Source: Sulfitobacter guttiformis
GTDB taxonomy: Bacteria > Pseudomonadota > Alphaproteobacteria > Rhodobacterales > Rhodobacteraceae
Direction of reading: 5' to 3'
NCBI RefSeq assembly: GCF_003610455.1
Contig: NZ_RAQK01000001.1
Coordinates: 124,001 to 188,000 of the forward strand
DNA: 64,000 nucleotides
A program made the translations under genes and the position numbers. This document shows positions 56,775 through 64,000 of this stretch, one piece after another (the stretch's first letter is position 1; every line of letters begins with the position of its first letter). The notes below the pieces were generated by a model. It ran no database searches, had not been told where the DNA came from, and saw only the letters and a list, made by a program, of their open reading frames with translations.

Positions 56775-57590
56775 ATGCTCACCTTTACGCTCCTCTTCTG
56801 GACCAGTTTGCTGTGGGGCCTGTTTCCGCCCGCTGCGGCCTTTGCCCGTGAAGTGGATTTGGAGTTGGTCCTGGCGGTGGATGTTTCCCGCTCAATGTCG
56901 GCAGAGGAACTTGAACTGCAAAGGCGCGGCTACGCCGAGGCACTTGGATCACCGGAAGTAATAAAGGCCATCGAGGGCGGTTTGCTGGGCCGCATTGCTC
57001 TCACTTATCTGGAGTGGGCGGGCGCCGGTAGCCAGCGGGTGATTGTCCCTTGGACCGAAATTTCGGATGCCACGCAGGCCGGAGCGGTGGCGTTGCGGAT
57101 CGGAAGCTACTACGATGCAAGCCTGCGCCGTACGTCGATCTCCTCTGCGCTGCGCTACAGTGCGCGCAGCATCGAGACGAATGGTTTCGAGGGAATGCGC
57201 CGTGTGATCGACATATCAGGCGATGGCCCTAACAATATGGGCATTCCTGTTGCTGCCGCGCGCGATGAGGTCGTCGCACGCGGCATAACCATCAACGGCC
57301 TGCCCCTGATGACCGAGGATATTCTGAGCGAGATGTGGGGCATTCCCGATCTAGATCTCTACTACACCCGCTGCGTGATCGGCGGGGCCGGTGCGTTTGT
57401 GGTGCCGGTGTTGACGTGGGATGCCTTTCCCGCCGCCGTGAAACGCAAAATGGTTCTGGAAATCGCAAGCGCACCCGCAGCCCCCCCCATAGGTGCACAG
57501 CTTTTCAAGGCACAGGAGAAAGCGCCCTATGACTGTCTTGTGGGCGAAAAAATGTGGAAACAGAATCGCACCTATTTTGATATTCCGTAG
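56775..57590 (+). CDS. DUF1194 von Willebrand A-like exported protein
   Basis: A 271-residue protein with a signal peptide (about 1-24, MLTFTLLFWTSLLWGLFP then AAAFA). Most of the rest is a DUF1194 domain, a VWA relative with the metal-site phrase AVDVSRSMSAEE and the later DISGDGPNNMG. The family is common in Rhodobacterales and has no established function. The ATG at 56775 was chosen because it gives a clean signal peptide; no strong ribosome binding site is visible. alr follows after 54 bases. Confidence 0.83.
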   Translation: MLTFTLLFWTSLLWGLFPPAAAFAREVDLELVLAVDVSRSMSAEELELQRRGYAEALGSPEVIKAIEGGLLGRIALTYLEWAGAGSQRVIVPWTEISDATQAGAVALRIGSYYDASLRRTSISSALRYSARSIETNGFEGMRRVIDISGDGPNNMGIPVAAARDEVVARGITINGLPLMTEDILSEMWGIPDLDLYYTRCVIGGAGAFVVPVLTWDAFPAAVKRKMVLEIASAPAAPPIGAQLFKAQEKAPYDCLVGEKMWKQNRTYFDIP

Positions 57591-57644
57591 CCGTGCTGCG
57601 CAGATGATCTTGACGCCGCGGGCAAGACGGTCAAAACCAGAGCC

Positions 57645-58679
57645 ATGAGTACAGGCACCCTGACAATCGACCTAAACGCCATTGTTGCCAACTGGCATGC
57701 GTTGGCAAAACTTGCGCAGGTCGAGGCAGGCGCGGTCATCAAGGCGGATGCCTACGGGCTGGGTGTTGACCGTGTAGGGCGACACCTTGCAGCAGCCGGA
57801 GCGCGCCAGTTTTTTGTGGCTGTAGCCGAAGAAGGCGTGGCCTTGCGTCGCGCCATCGGGTCCGGTCCGTCGATCTCGGTGTTTTCGGGCCACATGGCCG
57901 GCGATGCGGATATGATCGCAGGTGCCAACCTTACGCCGCTGATCAATTCAGTCGACCAAATGCTGCATCACGTCGAATCCCTGCCTGGGCACCCTTTCGG
58001 TCTTCAACTGGATACCGGCATGAACCGTCTGGGGATGGAACCGGCCGAGTGGTCGGCCCTGCGCGATATCGCCCTTGCCCAGAACCCGACACTGCTGATG
58101 TCACATTTGGCCTGCGCGGATGAGCGGGACCACCCCATGAACGAACAACAGCGGATGGTGTTCGAGGATATGACCGAAGGCCTCGACATTCCGCGCTCGC
58201 TTTCGGCGACAGGCGGGACATTACTGGGTGAGGCCTACCATTATGATATGGTGAGACCGGGCATAGGCCTTTATGGTGGGTTGCCATTTGTGGACGCTGT
58301 ACCCGTCGTTACACTCGACCTGCCGGTGGTTCAGGTGCGCGATGTCCTCGCTGGTGAAACAGTCGGTTATGCAAATGCGTGGAGCGCGAAAGTGAACTCC
58401 AGAATTGCGACGGTCTCGGGCGGCTATGCGGACGGCTTGCTCCGGGCAATGGGGCCAAACGCAAAATTCCACCACAACGACATCGCGGTGCCTGTCGTGG
58501 GCCGCATCTCGATGGATCTGATAACCGTGGATGTAACAGCCCTGCCCCAAGCGCCTTCCAGCCTGCAACTTATCGGCATGAACCAGTCCGTCGATACCGC
58601 CGCCGATTTTGCTGGCACCATCGGCTATGAAATTCTCACCAGCCTCGGGTCACGGTACAAACGCGTCTGGCTGGAATGA
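57645..58679 (+). CDS. alr: Alanine racemase
   Basis: PLP enzyme that makes D-alanine for the cell wall. The 344-residue product has the cofactor lysine K33 in [16 protein letters not shown], the substrate-binding region [10 protein letters not shown] and the catalytic-tyrosine region SGGYADG in the C-terminal domain, with [14 protein letters not shown]. The pqiA gene overlaps its stop by four bases. Confidence 0.96.
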   Translation: MSTGTLTIDLNAIVANWHALAKLAQVEAGAVIKADAYGLGVDRVGRHLAAAGARQFFVAVAEEGVALRRAIGSGPSISVFSGHMAGDADMIAGANLTPLINSVDQMLHHVESLPGHPFGLQLDTGMNRLGMEPAEWSALRDIALAQNPTLLMSHLACADERDHPMNEQQRMVFEDMTEGLDIPRSLSATGGTLLGEAYHYDMVRPGIGLYGGLPFVDAVPVVTLDLPVVQVRDVLAGETVGYANAWSAKVNSRIATVSGGYADGLLRAMGPNAKFHHNDIAVPVVGRISMDLITVDVTALPQAPSSLQLIGMNQSVDTAADFAGTIGYEILTSLGSRYKRVWLE

Positions 58680-59125
58680 CACTGCTAAAACCTGCGAACC
58701 TGTTGCTGCTGGTTCTCTATCCAGTCGCATGGTTTGCGCCACTTATGCGCGCGGGCCTGCTGCCGCTTTTTGGCCTGAGTGAAATTTCCGTCATGACGGG
58801 TCTGCAATCGCTTTGGGGCACTGACACCTTTCTGGCGATCGTGGTGGCCACGTTTGCACTCGTGGCACCTTATGTGAAAACGATTGGTCTGTCCCTCATC
58901 CACTTTGGCCTGATCGGTCCCCGCATCACTAAATTGCTCGAGCTTTTGGGAAAGCTCGCTATGGCTGATGTTTTTTTGATTGCGCTCTACATCACCCTGA
59001 CAAAGGGAATCGGCGTCGGGCGCATCGAAGTTGCGTGGGGACTGTACCTTTTTACTTTCTGCATCCTCACGTCGCTTTATATCAGCTGGAAAACGCACCA
59101 ATTAACCCGAAAAGACCTGAATTGA
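58676..59125 (+). CDS. pqiA: Paraquat-inducible protein A family membrane protein
   Basis: An inner-membrane protein of 149 residues with four hydrophobic segments. It corresponds to a single PqiA domain, with [21 protein letters not shown] and [15 protein letters not shown] typical of the family. PqiA proteins are linked to lipid traffic across the envelope, but the single-domain form here lacks a neighbouring PqiB. It overlaps alr by four bases (ATGA). Confidence 0.82.
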   Translation: MTLLKPANLLLLVLYPVAWFAPLMRAGLLPLFGLSEISVMTGLQSLWGTDTFLAIVVATFALVAPYVKTIGLSLIHFGLIGPRITKLLELLGKLAMADVFLIALYITLTKGIGVGRIEVAWGLYLFTFCILTSLYISWKTHQLTRKDLN

Positions 59126-59207
59126 GTGGCATGAGGGAAACAGTCACGACTCATTGCGACCATTTATAGTCCCTTTTTCCTTTTCAGATCAGCGCAAGCC
59201 CTTTACT

Positions 59208-59269
59208 CTCATACTCAAGGGTATGAGCGAGACCTTGCTCATTGGGCCATCTGCCAAATCGGCCATCTG
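59208..59269. repeat. Inverted repeat and direct repeats in the leader of the membrane coiled-coil gene
   Basis: CTCATAC (59208-59214) and GTATGAG (59221-59227) form a perfect 7-bp dyad. Two direct copies of GGCCATCTG follow at 59245-59253 and 59261-59269. The last copy ends seven bases before the start codon at 59276. The purpose is unknown; a regulator site or folded leader is possible. Confidence 0.45.
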
Positions 59270-59275
59270 GGGATA

Positions 59276-60088
59276 ATGATGCAACAGATGAAAACCCTCG
59301 GGTTTCTTCTTCAATATATAATGCAGCGTCTGGCGCTGGTATTTTTCGCGGCTTGTGCGGCGGCTCTCACGACGGCCACTATCATGGCAGCCTTGGGCAA
59401 CTGGGCATGGGTTGAAGTTCCGTTAGGATATTCGGGTGAACCCGTCGAGAACGCGGGTATGTATCTGCAGATCGGCGCGACTGTACTGGCCGCAGGTATC
59501 TGCTTTTTCCTGCCCGCAAACGCCCGCATCATGAAGCTCGAGAATTCGCACCGCCGTTTCACTGTTTCGATGGATGATGTTGCCCGCGCTTATGGCGCTG
59601 TCCATGCCGCCGATCGTGGTCGGAATTTTCAGCTCAGCTCGGAATTTGATGCTGTGCGCGAGCGCCTTGCCTATTTGCGCGATCATCCTGATCTCAGTAC
59701 GCTCGAGCCTGCCCTGCTGGAGACCGCCGCCCAGATGAGCCACATCAGCCGCGAATTGGCGGAGATTTACTCAGACGAAAAAATTGGCCGCGCCCGCGAC
59801 TTCTTAAAACAGCGTCAGGAAGAAATCAGCCAGTTCAACAGTCGTCTTGATCAGGCGAAGTCAATCTCTACAGAGATGAAGCACTGGCTGCACGAGGTCG
59901 AACTGGAAGAAAGCGTGGCCGCTGCCCAGCTTGCCCGCCTTGCCGAGGAAATGAACGAGGTGTTGCCCCAAATCGGCCGCCAAACAGTTCTGCGCGTGCC
60001 TACCGTCAACGCTCCTGTTGAAGAAGCCCCCCTTGACAGCACAGCTCTCGACAATTCGCTCTACGAGCTGCCTAAGGCCGCTGAATAA
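59276..60088 (+). CDS. Membrane protein with coiled-coil region, unknown function
   Basis: A 270-residue protein with two N-terminal membrane segments (about 17-40 and 65-82), and a long charged helical part (about 90-235) that should form a coiled coil, for example LKQRQEEISQFNSRLDQAKS. The C-terminal tail is proline-rich and acidic. Homologues next to radA in Rhodobacterales are, as I recall, labelled DNA repair protein, but no repair motif is visible. The start follows GGGGATA, and two ATGs are adjacent. radA follows after 142 bases. Confidence 0.72.
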   Translation: MMQQMKTLGFLLQYIMQRLALVFFAACAAALTTATIMAALGNWAWVEVPLGYSGEPVENAGMYLQIGATVLAAGICFFLPANARIMKLENSHRRFTVSMDDVARAYGAVHAADRGRNFQLSSEFDAVRERLAYLRDHPDLSTLEPALLETAAQMSHISRELAEIYSDEKIGRARDFLKQRQEEISQFNSRLDQAKSISTEMKHWLHEVELEESVAAAQLARLAEEMNEVLPQIGRQTVLRVPTVNAPVEEAPLDSTALDNSLYELPKAAE

Positions 60089-60230
60089 CGCCATTGCCGC
60101 CGCCCGACTGACACTCGCAGCGTTACAAGCGCCCTTTTCCTAGAGCACTGGCAAAGATTTTCAGCGCCTTTGTCCCTCTTTTGTTCCGTTTGTCATTGAT
60201 CCCGTTCGCAACGCGGGGCATCAACACGTC

Positions 60231-61598
60231 ATGGCAAAACCGATCAAAAACTTTTCCTGCACGAAATGCGCTGCGACATTTTCCAAATGGTCCGGCCGTT
60301 GTGACAATTGCGGCGAATGGAACACCATTCAGGAAGACAAAGGCATAAGCGCAGGCCCGCCCTCCAAATCACTGGGCGCGCGGCGCGGCTCTGCAATGGC
60401 CTTGATGGATCTCGCCACTGAAGAAGCCCCACCACCGCGCACCATGTCAGGCTTGGGAGAGCTTGACCGTGTGCTCGGCGGTGGTCTGGTCGCGGCATCG
60501 GCTATTCTGGTTGGCGGTGATCCCGGCATCGGTAAGTCAACGCTTCTGCTTCAGGCCGCTGCGGCGTTTGCCAATCAGGGGCTCAAGGTGGTCTACATCT
60601 CGGGCGAAGAGGCCTCCGCGCAGGTGCGCATGCGCGCGCAGCGGCTTGGCCTGTCGGACGCTGCCGTGAAGTTGGGCGCCGAGACCAACCTGCGCGACAT
60701 CCTGACCACACTCGACAAGGAGCGGCCTGCCCTTGCTATTATCGATTCGATCCAGACTATGTGGGCCGATAACGTCGAAAGCGCGCCGGGCTCCGTTTCT
60801 CAGGTCCGCGCCGCTAGCCATGAGCTTACCAGTTTTGCCAAACGCACCGGCACCTCTGTAGTCTTGGTCGGCCATGTCACCAAAGAAGGACAGATCGCCG
60901 GTCCGCGCGTGGTCGAGCATATGGTTGATACCGTGCTCTATTTCGAGGGTGAGCGCGGGCATCCGTTCCGCATACTACGCTCCGTCAAAAACCGCTTCGG
61001 CCCTGCCGACGAAATCGGCGTGTTCGAGATGACAGGACGTGGCTTGGCGGAAGTTACCAACCCCTCTGCCCTTTTCCTGTCCGAGCGCGGTGCACCAAGC
61101 CCTGGATCAGTGGTGTTTGCTGGCATCGAGGGCACACGCCCTGTGCTGGTCGAGATACAGGCGCTCGTTGCGCCATCGCCCCATTCTCAGGCCCGCCGTA
61201 CTGTCGTGGGGTGGGATGGCGGCCGCCTGGCGATGATCCTTGCGGTGCTTGAGGCGCGCTGCGGGATTCCCTTTGCAGGGCTTGATGTATACCTCAATGT
61301 GGCAGGTGGCATGAAAATTTCCGAACCTGCCGCCGATCTCGCGGTTGCTTGCGCGCTTTTGAGCGCACGCGAGGATACAGCATTACCAGCAGAAACCGTG
61401 GTTTTCGGGGAACTTAGCCTCTCTGGAGCGCTCCGGCCTGCCACCCAGACCGAAAACAGGTTGAAAGAGGCGCAAAAACTTGGTTTTACCTCGGCAATAG
61501 CTCCAAAGGGCGGCAAGGCAGTTGTTGTTGACGGGATCGCGATGCGCCCGATGACCGACCTTACCGAATTTGTGGGCGAGATATTCGGCGCAGGCTAA
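60231..61598 (+). CDS. radA: DNA repair protein RadA
   Basis: A RecA-like ATPase that processes branched recombination intermediates. The 455-residue product has a four-cysteine zinc finger (CTKCAATFSKWSGRCDNCGE, about 10-29), Walker A GGDPGIGKSTLLL near residue 95, the RadA-specific SVKNRFGPADEIGVFEM and a C-terminal Lon-like domain with PSPHSQARRTVVGWDGGRL. All parts are intact. cvpA follows after 30 bases. Confidence 0.97.
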   Translation: MAKPIKNFSCTKCAATFSKWSGRCDNCGEWNTIQEDKGISAGPPSKSLGARRGSAMALMDLATEEAPPPRTMSGLGELDRVLGGGLVAASAILVGGDPGIGKSTLLLQAAAAFANQGLKVVYISGEEASAQVRMRAQRLGLSDAAVKLGAETNLRDILTTLDKERPALAIIDSIQTMWADNVESAPGSVSQVRAASHELTSFAKRTGTSVVLVGHVTKEGQIAGPRVVEHMVDTVLYFEGERGHPFRILRSVKNRFGPADEIGVFEMTGRGLAEVTNPSALFLSERGAPSPGSVVFAGIEGTRPVLVEIQALVAPSPHSQARRTVVGWDGGRLAMILAVLEARCGIPFAGLDVYLNVAGGMKISEPAADLAVACALLSAREDTALPAETVVFGELSLSGALRPATQTENRLKEAQKLGFTSAIAPKGGKAVVVDGIAMRPMTDLTEFVGEIFGAG

Positions 61599-61628
61599 CG
61601 CGCCCCTCAGACAAAAGGCGAGACGAGC

Positions 61629-62186
61629 ATGGAAGGTTTTACCATCATTGACGGCGTGGTTGCGCTGGTCATTGTGATGTCGGCGCTGCTCGCCTATGGC
61701 CGCGGATTCGTCCGCGAGTTAATGGCAATTGTTGGTTGGATCGCCGCTGCTGTCCTCGCTTATCTTTTTGCACCGCAGGTTGAGCCGCTGGTACGCGAAA
61801 TTCCAGTGGTCGGTGATTTCCTCGCCGACAGCTGCGAGCTGTCAATCATTGGGGCCTTCACGCTGGTTCTTGCTGTTACACTCGTAATTGTATCGCTGTT
61901 CACACCGCTATTTTCATCGCTGGTACAGCGGTCGTTTTTAGGGGGCTTTGATCAGGCGATGGGGTTTGTTTTCGGGGTGGCGCGGGGCATTTTACTGGTC
62001 GCAATCGCTTTCTTTGTCTACTCGACCGTCATCACAGGACAGCAATTTACAATCGTTGACGAAAGCCGCTCGGCGCTGGTGTTTGGCCGCTTTTCTGACG
62101 ATATCCAGAACTCCGATCCGGATCAGGCACTTGGCTGGATCACAGGCCGCTACGAGCAACTGGTTTCGAGCTGTTCCGCAGGCTGA
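61629..62186 (+). CDS. cvpA: CvpA family membrane protein
   Basis: An inner-membrane protein of 185 residues with four hydrophobic segments in the first 150 residues. GRGFVRELMAIVGWIAA and GFDQAMGFVFGVARGILLVA are the conserved CvpA phrases. In E. coli CvpA is needed for colicin V release and lies before purF; here purF is 1.3 kb downstream with a histidine kinase gene between. The start ATG at 61629 follows GGCGAGACGAGC. Confidence 0.92.
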   Translation: MEGFTIIDGVVALVIVMSALLAYGRGFVRELMAIVGWIAAAVLAYLFAPQVEPLVREIPVVGDFLADSCELSIIGAFTLVLAVTLVIVSLFTPLFSSLVQRSFLGGFDQAMGFVFGVARGILLVAIAFFVYSTVITGQQFTIVDESRSALVFGRFSDDIQNSDPDQALGWITGRYEQLVSSCSAG

Positions 62187-62253
62187 GACGCCCAGTTTAA
62201 GCAAGTCGTAACTGTCAGCGGGTATGCATCTTTCCAAAGCGGAGAGATCACGG

Positions 62254-63399
62254 ATGGCACTAGACGAATTTTTCAAGCTGATCGACTGCGTGCCTACGCC
62301 TATCTTCGTGATGGATGTCACACCGGGCCAGCTGCCCGTCTATGCGCACTATAACGTCGCCGCGCGGGAAAAGACGGGGCGCAAGCTTGAAGATATTGTC
62401 GGAAAAAACTCAATTGAGGTATTCGGTCCCACGTTTGGCGCAGCGGCCTGTGAAGAGCAGCGCTTGACGATTCTGCACCGCAAACAGCGCGAATATGAAT
62501 ATGAGATCCCGCTTAAAGACGAAATCCGGATCGTTCGGACGACAATGAACCCTCAATTTGACGCGCAGGGCAACGTGATACGCCTTATCGGCAATCCCAC
62601 AGATATCTCCATTGAATGGATGGCTCAAAGCGCCCAAACAAAGCTTGAAACGATCACGACGGAGGTAGAGCAATTTATCGCCATGGCCGCGCATGACCTG
62701 CGCACGCCAATGCGAAATGTTTTGTCGCTTACAGAAATGCTGGAAGAAGGGTTTGAAAACCACGGCGACGGCAAGCTTGAATTAATCAAACTACTCAAAG
62801 AAACATCAGAAAAATCAATGGATTTGATCTCCGATGTGCTCTCTTACGCCAGCACTCTCAATCTGGCGAATACCCATACACTATATCCTCTACAAAAGAT
62901 GTGCGCCAATCTGATGGAGGTTCTTGATCCACACGGAAAACACCGCATCACTGCGACTGATATTACCCTCTCGGGCGAGAAAAACGTAATGCAGATCGTC
63001 CTGCATAACCTGATTGATAATGCGCTAAAACACGGAAATAGCCCGAAACTGACACTCAGATGCGATGCTGTATTACTCGGCACCTCCCAGATCGAAATTA
63101 CAATGCGCGATGATGGCGCCGGCTTTGACAATCCCGGAAAGCTTTTCCTCGAAACTGGCGAGTTTCTCGTCGACAGCGGTTACGGGCTTCTGGCCGTGCG
63201 CAAGCTTGTCCTCGCACGCGGCGGGACGATCACGGCTTTTAATGATCCGCATACGGGTGGCAGCGCCGTGCGCTTCACCCTCCCGAACAAAGCCGTAACC
63301 GTCTCCAAAAGCCTTAAACCCTTCGAGCACGACCACAATCCGCCGAGCGCGCCTACTCCGGCAACTGCTCTCATGCACCATCCTGTGTCCGGCGGGTGA
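62254..63399 (+). CDS. PAS-domain sensor histidine kinase
   Basis: A 381-residue kinase without membrane segments, so probably cytoplasmic. A PAS domain covers about 5-120. The phospho-accepting histidine is H147 in IAMAAHDLRTPMRNV. The ATPase domain has the N box NLIDNALKHGN and the G box DDGAGFDNPG with SGYGLLAVRKLV. There is no receiver domain and no response regulator beside it. I chose the ATG at 62254, eight bases after GGAGA; an ATG at 62224 is possible. The signal and partner are unknown. Confidence 0.87.
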   Translation: MALDEFFKLIDCVPTPIFVMDVTPGQLPVYAHYNVAAREKTGRKLEDIVGKNSIEVFGPTFGAAACEEQRLTILHRKQREYEYEIPLKDEIRIVRTTMNPQFDAQGNVIRLIGNPTDISIEWMAQSAQTKLETITTEVEQFIAMAAHDLRTPMRNVLSLTEMLEEGFENHGDGKLELIKLLKETSEKSMDLISDVLSYASTLNLANTHTLYPLQKMCANLMEVLDPHGKHRITATDITLSGEKNVMQIVLHNLIDNALKHGNSPKLTLRCDAVLLGTSQIEITMRDDGAGFDNPGKLFLETGEFLVDSGYGLLAVRKLVLARGGTITAFNDPHTGGSAVRFTLPNKAVTVSKSLKPFEHDHNPPSAPTPATALMHHPVSGG

Positions 63400-63503
63400 A
63401 TTTCGAGATTAGCAGCGTGACTCTTCGCTCAAGGTCTCGTAAACCCCCCGCATCCCTTGTCGGTCGCAGGAGCGCTCCCTTGTCCCATATCCCGCCCAAG
63501 AAA

Positions 63504-64000
63504 ATGCCGCCCGCCCATCCTTTCGACAGTACGTACTTCTCGGACTTCGAGGACGGTGACAAACTGAAGGAAGAATGCGGGATTTTTGGCGTTGTCGGTG
63601 TCGCAGATGCCGCAAATTTCGTAGCTCTCGGACTGCACGCGCTACAGCATCGCGGTCAAGAGGCCGGGGGAATCGTGACATACGACCCCGAAGCAGGTTT
63701 CCAATCTGCCCGGCGCTTTGGCTATGTACGTGACAACTTCACCAGCCAAAAAGTGATGGAAACCCTGCCCGGTTCGCTCGGCATTGGTCACGTGCGTTAT
63801 TCCACCTCCGGCTCCAAGGGGCAGACCGCAATCCGCGATGTACAACCCTTCTTCGGTGAGTTCGCCATGGGCGGTGCTGCGATTGCGCATAACGGTAACA
63901 TCACCAATGCCAACGCTCTGCGCCGTGAACTGATTGGGCGTGGCTCGATCTTCCAGTCTTCATCTGACAGCGAATGTATCATCCATCTGATGGCCCGCTC
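63504..64000 (+). CDS. purF: Amidophosphoribosyltransferase, N-terminal part
   Basis: First committed enzyme of purine synthesis, which transfers glutamine amide nitrogen to PRPP. The gene runs off the right edge; about 165 residues are visible. The catalytic cysteine of the glutaminase domain is in KEECGIFGVVG, which implies removal of a propeptide of about 24 residues. HALQHRGQEAGGI, GHVRYSTSGS, AHNGNI and SSSDSECIIH confirm the family. The ATG at 63504 gives MPPAHPFD; an in-frame TTG at 63480, seven bases after AGGAG, has the better ribosome binding site, so the start is uncertain. Confidence 0.95.
   Translation, partial: MPPAHPFDSTYFSDFEDGDKLKEECGIFGVVGVADAANFVALGLHALQHRGQEAGGIVTYDPEAGFQSARRFGYVRDNFTSQKVMETLPGSLGIGHVRYSTSGSKGQTAIRDVQPFFGEFAMGGAAIAHNGNITNANALRRELIGRGSIFQSSSDSECIIHLMAR

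Overview
The window looks like chromosomal core DNA of a marine alphaproteobacterium of the Rhodobacterales (Roseobacter group; a Sulfitobacter-like genus would fit, but I cannot prove the genus from sequence alone). The reasons are: a class II B12-dependent ribonucleotide reductase, a LexA gene with a GAAC-N7-GAAC operator, the gene order ppiD-trpE ... trpGD(C)-moaC-moeA-lexA-comEC-gltX-gltA, a fused indolepyruvate ferredoxin oxidoreductase, short RTX proteins, and a 3TM holin/N-acetylmuramidase pair of the gene-transfer-agent (GTA) type. Coding density is high, many genes overlap by 1-4 bases, and I saw no insertion sequence, prophage, CRISPR array or clearly broken gene.

Layout. 1-3.4 kb (minus strand): 5' end of nrdJ with an exact 37-bp tandem duplication in its leader, a 0.8-kb gap, tRNA-Pro(UGG), a DUF192 protein coupled to a double cold-shock protein, and pdxH. 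3.7-7.2 kb: fabI, a small secreted protein and a LysE-type exporter overlap end to end, then gpt and an aminotransferase. 7.2-22.1 kb: ppiD-trpE, the potassium uptake pair ktrA-ktrB, a YibQ-like deacetylase-fold protein, then trpG-trpD-ung-trpC-moaC-moeA as one tightly overlapped operon, lexA with an SOS box on its own promoter, and comEC facing it. 22.2-26.9 kb: gltX, gltA, a short RTX protein and a small protein, with two good intrinsic terminators.

26.9-37.4 kb (minus strand): murI-argC-ccmE-endolysin-holin-ccmF-ccmH-paaG, in which a phage/GTA-type lysis pair sits inside the cytochrome c maturation genes; and the large ior gene, divergent from a LysR regulator with a T-N11-A dyad between them. 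38.5-43.3 kb: a possible small RNA or attenuator, purL, and an orphan MoxR ATPase/VWA (CoxD/CoxE-like) pair. 43.5-49.3 kb: a coupled cluster of glycosyltransferase, sulfotransferase, glycosyltransferase fused to a degenerate sulfotransferase-like domain, FkbM methyltransferase and a third glycosyltransferase, followed by an uncharacterised gene. This is the most accessory-looking part of the window and suggests synthesis of a modified, perhaps sulfated, surface glycan.

50.4-64 kb: pyrC, pyrE, dnaB, a metallo-beta-lactamase-fold hydrolase, a secreted alpha/beta hydrolase, a DUF1194 VWA protein, alr-pqiA, a membrane coiled-coil protein, radA-cvpA, a PAS histidine kinase without an adjacent regulator, and the 5' part of purF. 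Most of the window is housekeeping: purine, pyrimidine, tryptophan, arginine, molybdenum cofactor and cell-wall precursor synthesis, with DNA replication and repair. The points most worth a second look are the nrdJ leader repeat, the lysis pair with a hairpin over its ribosome binding site, the glycan cluster with its fused protein, and the hairpin-terminator element before purL.
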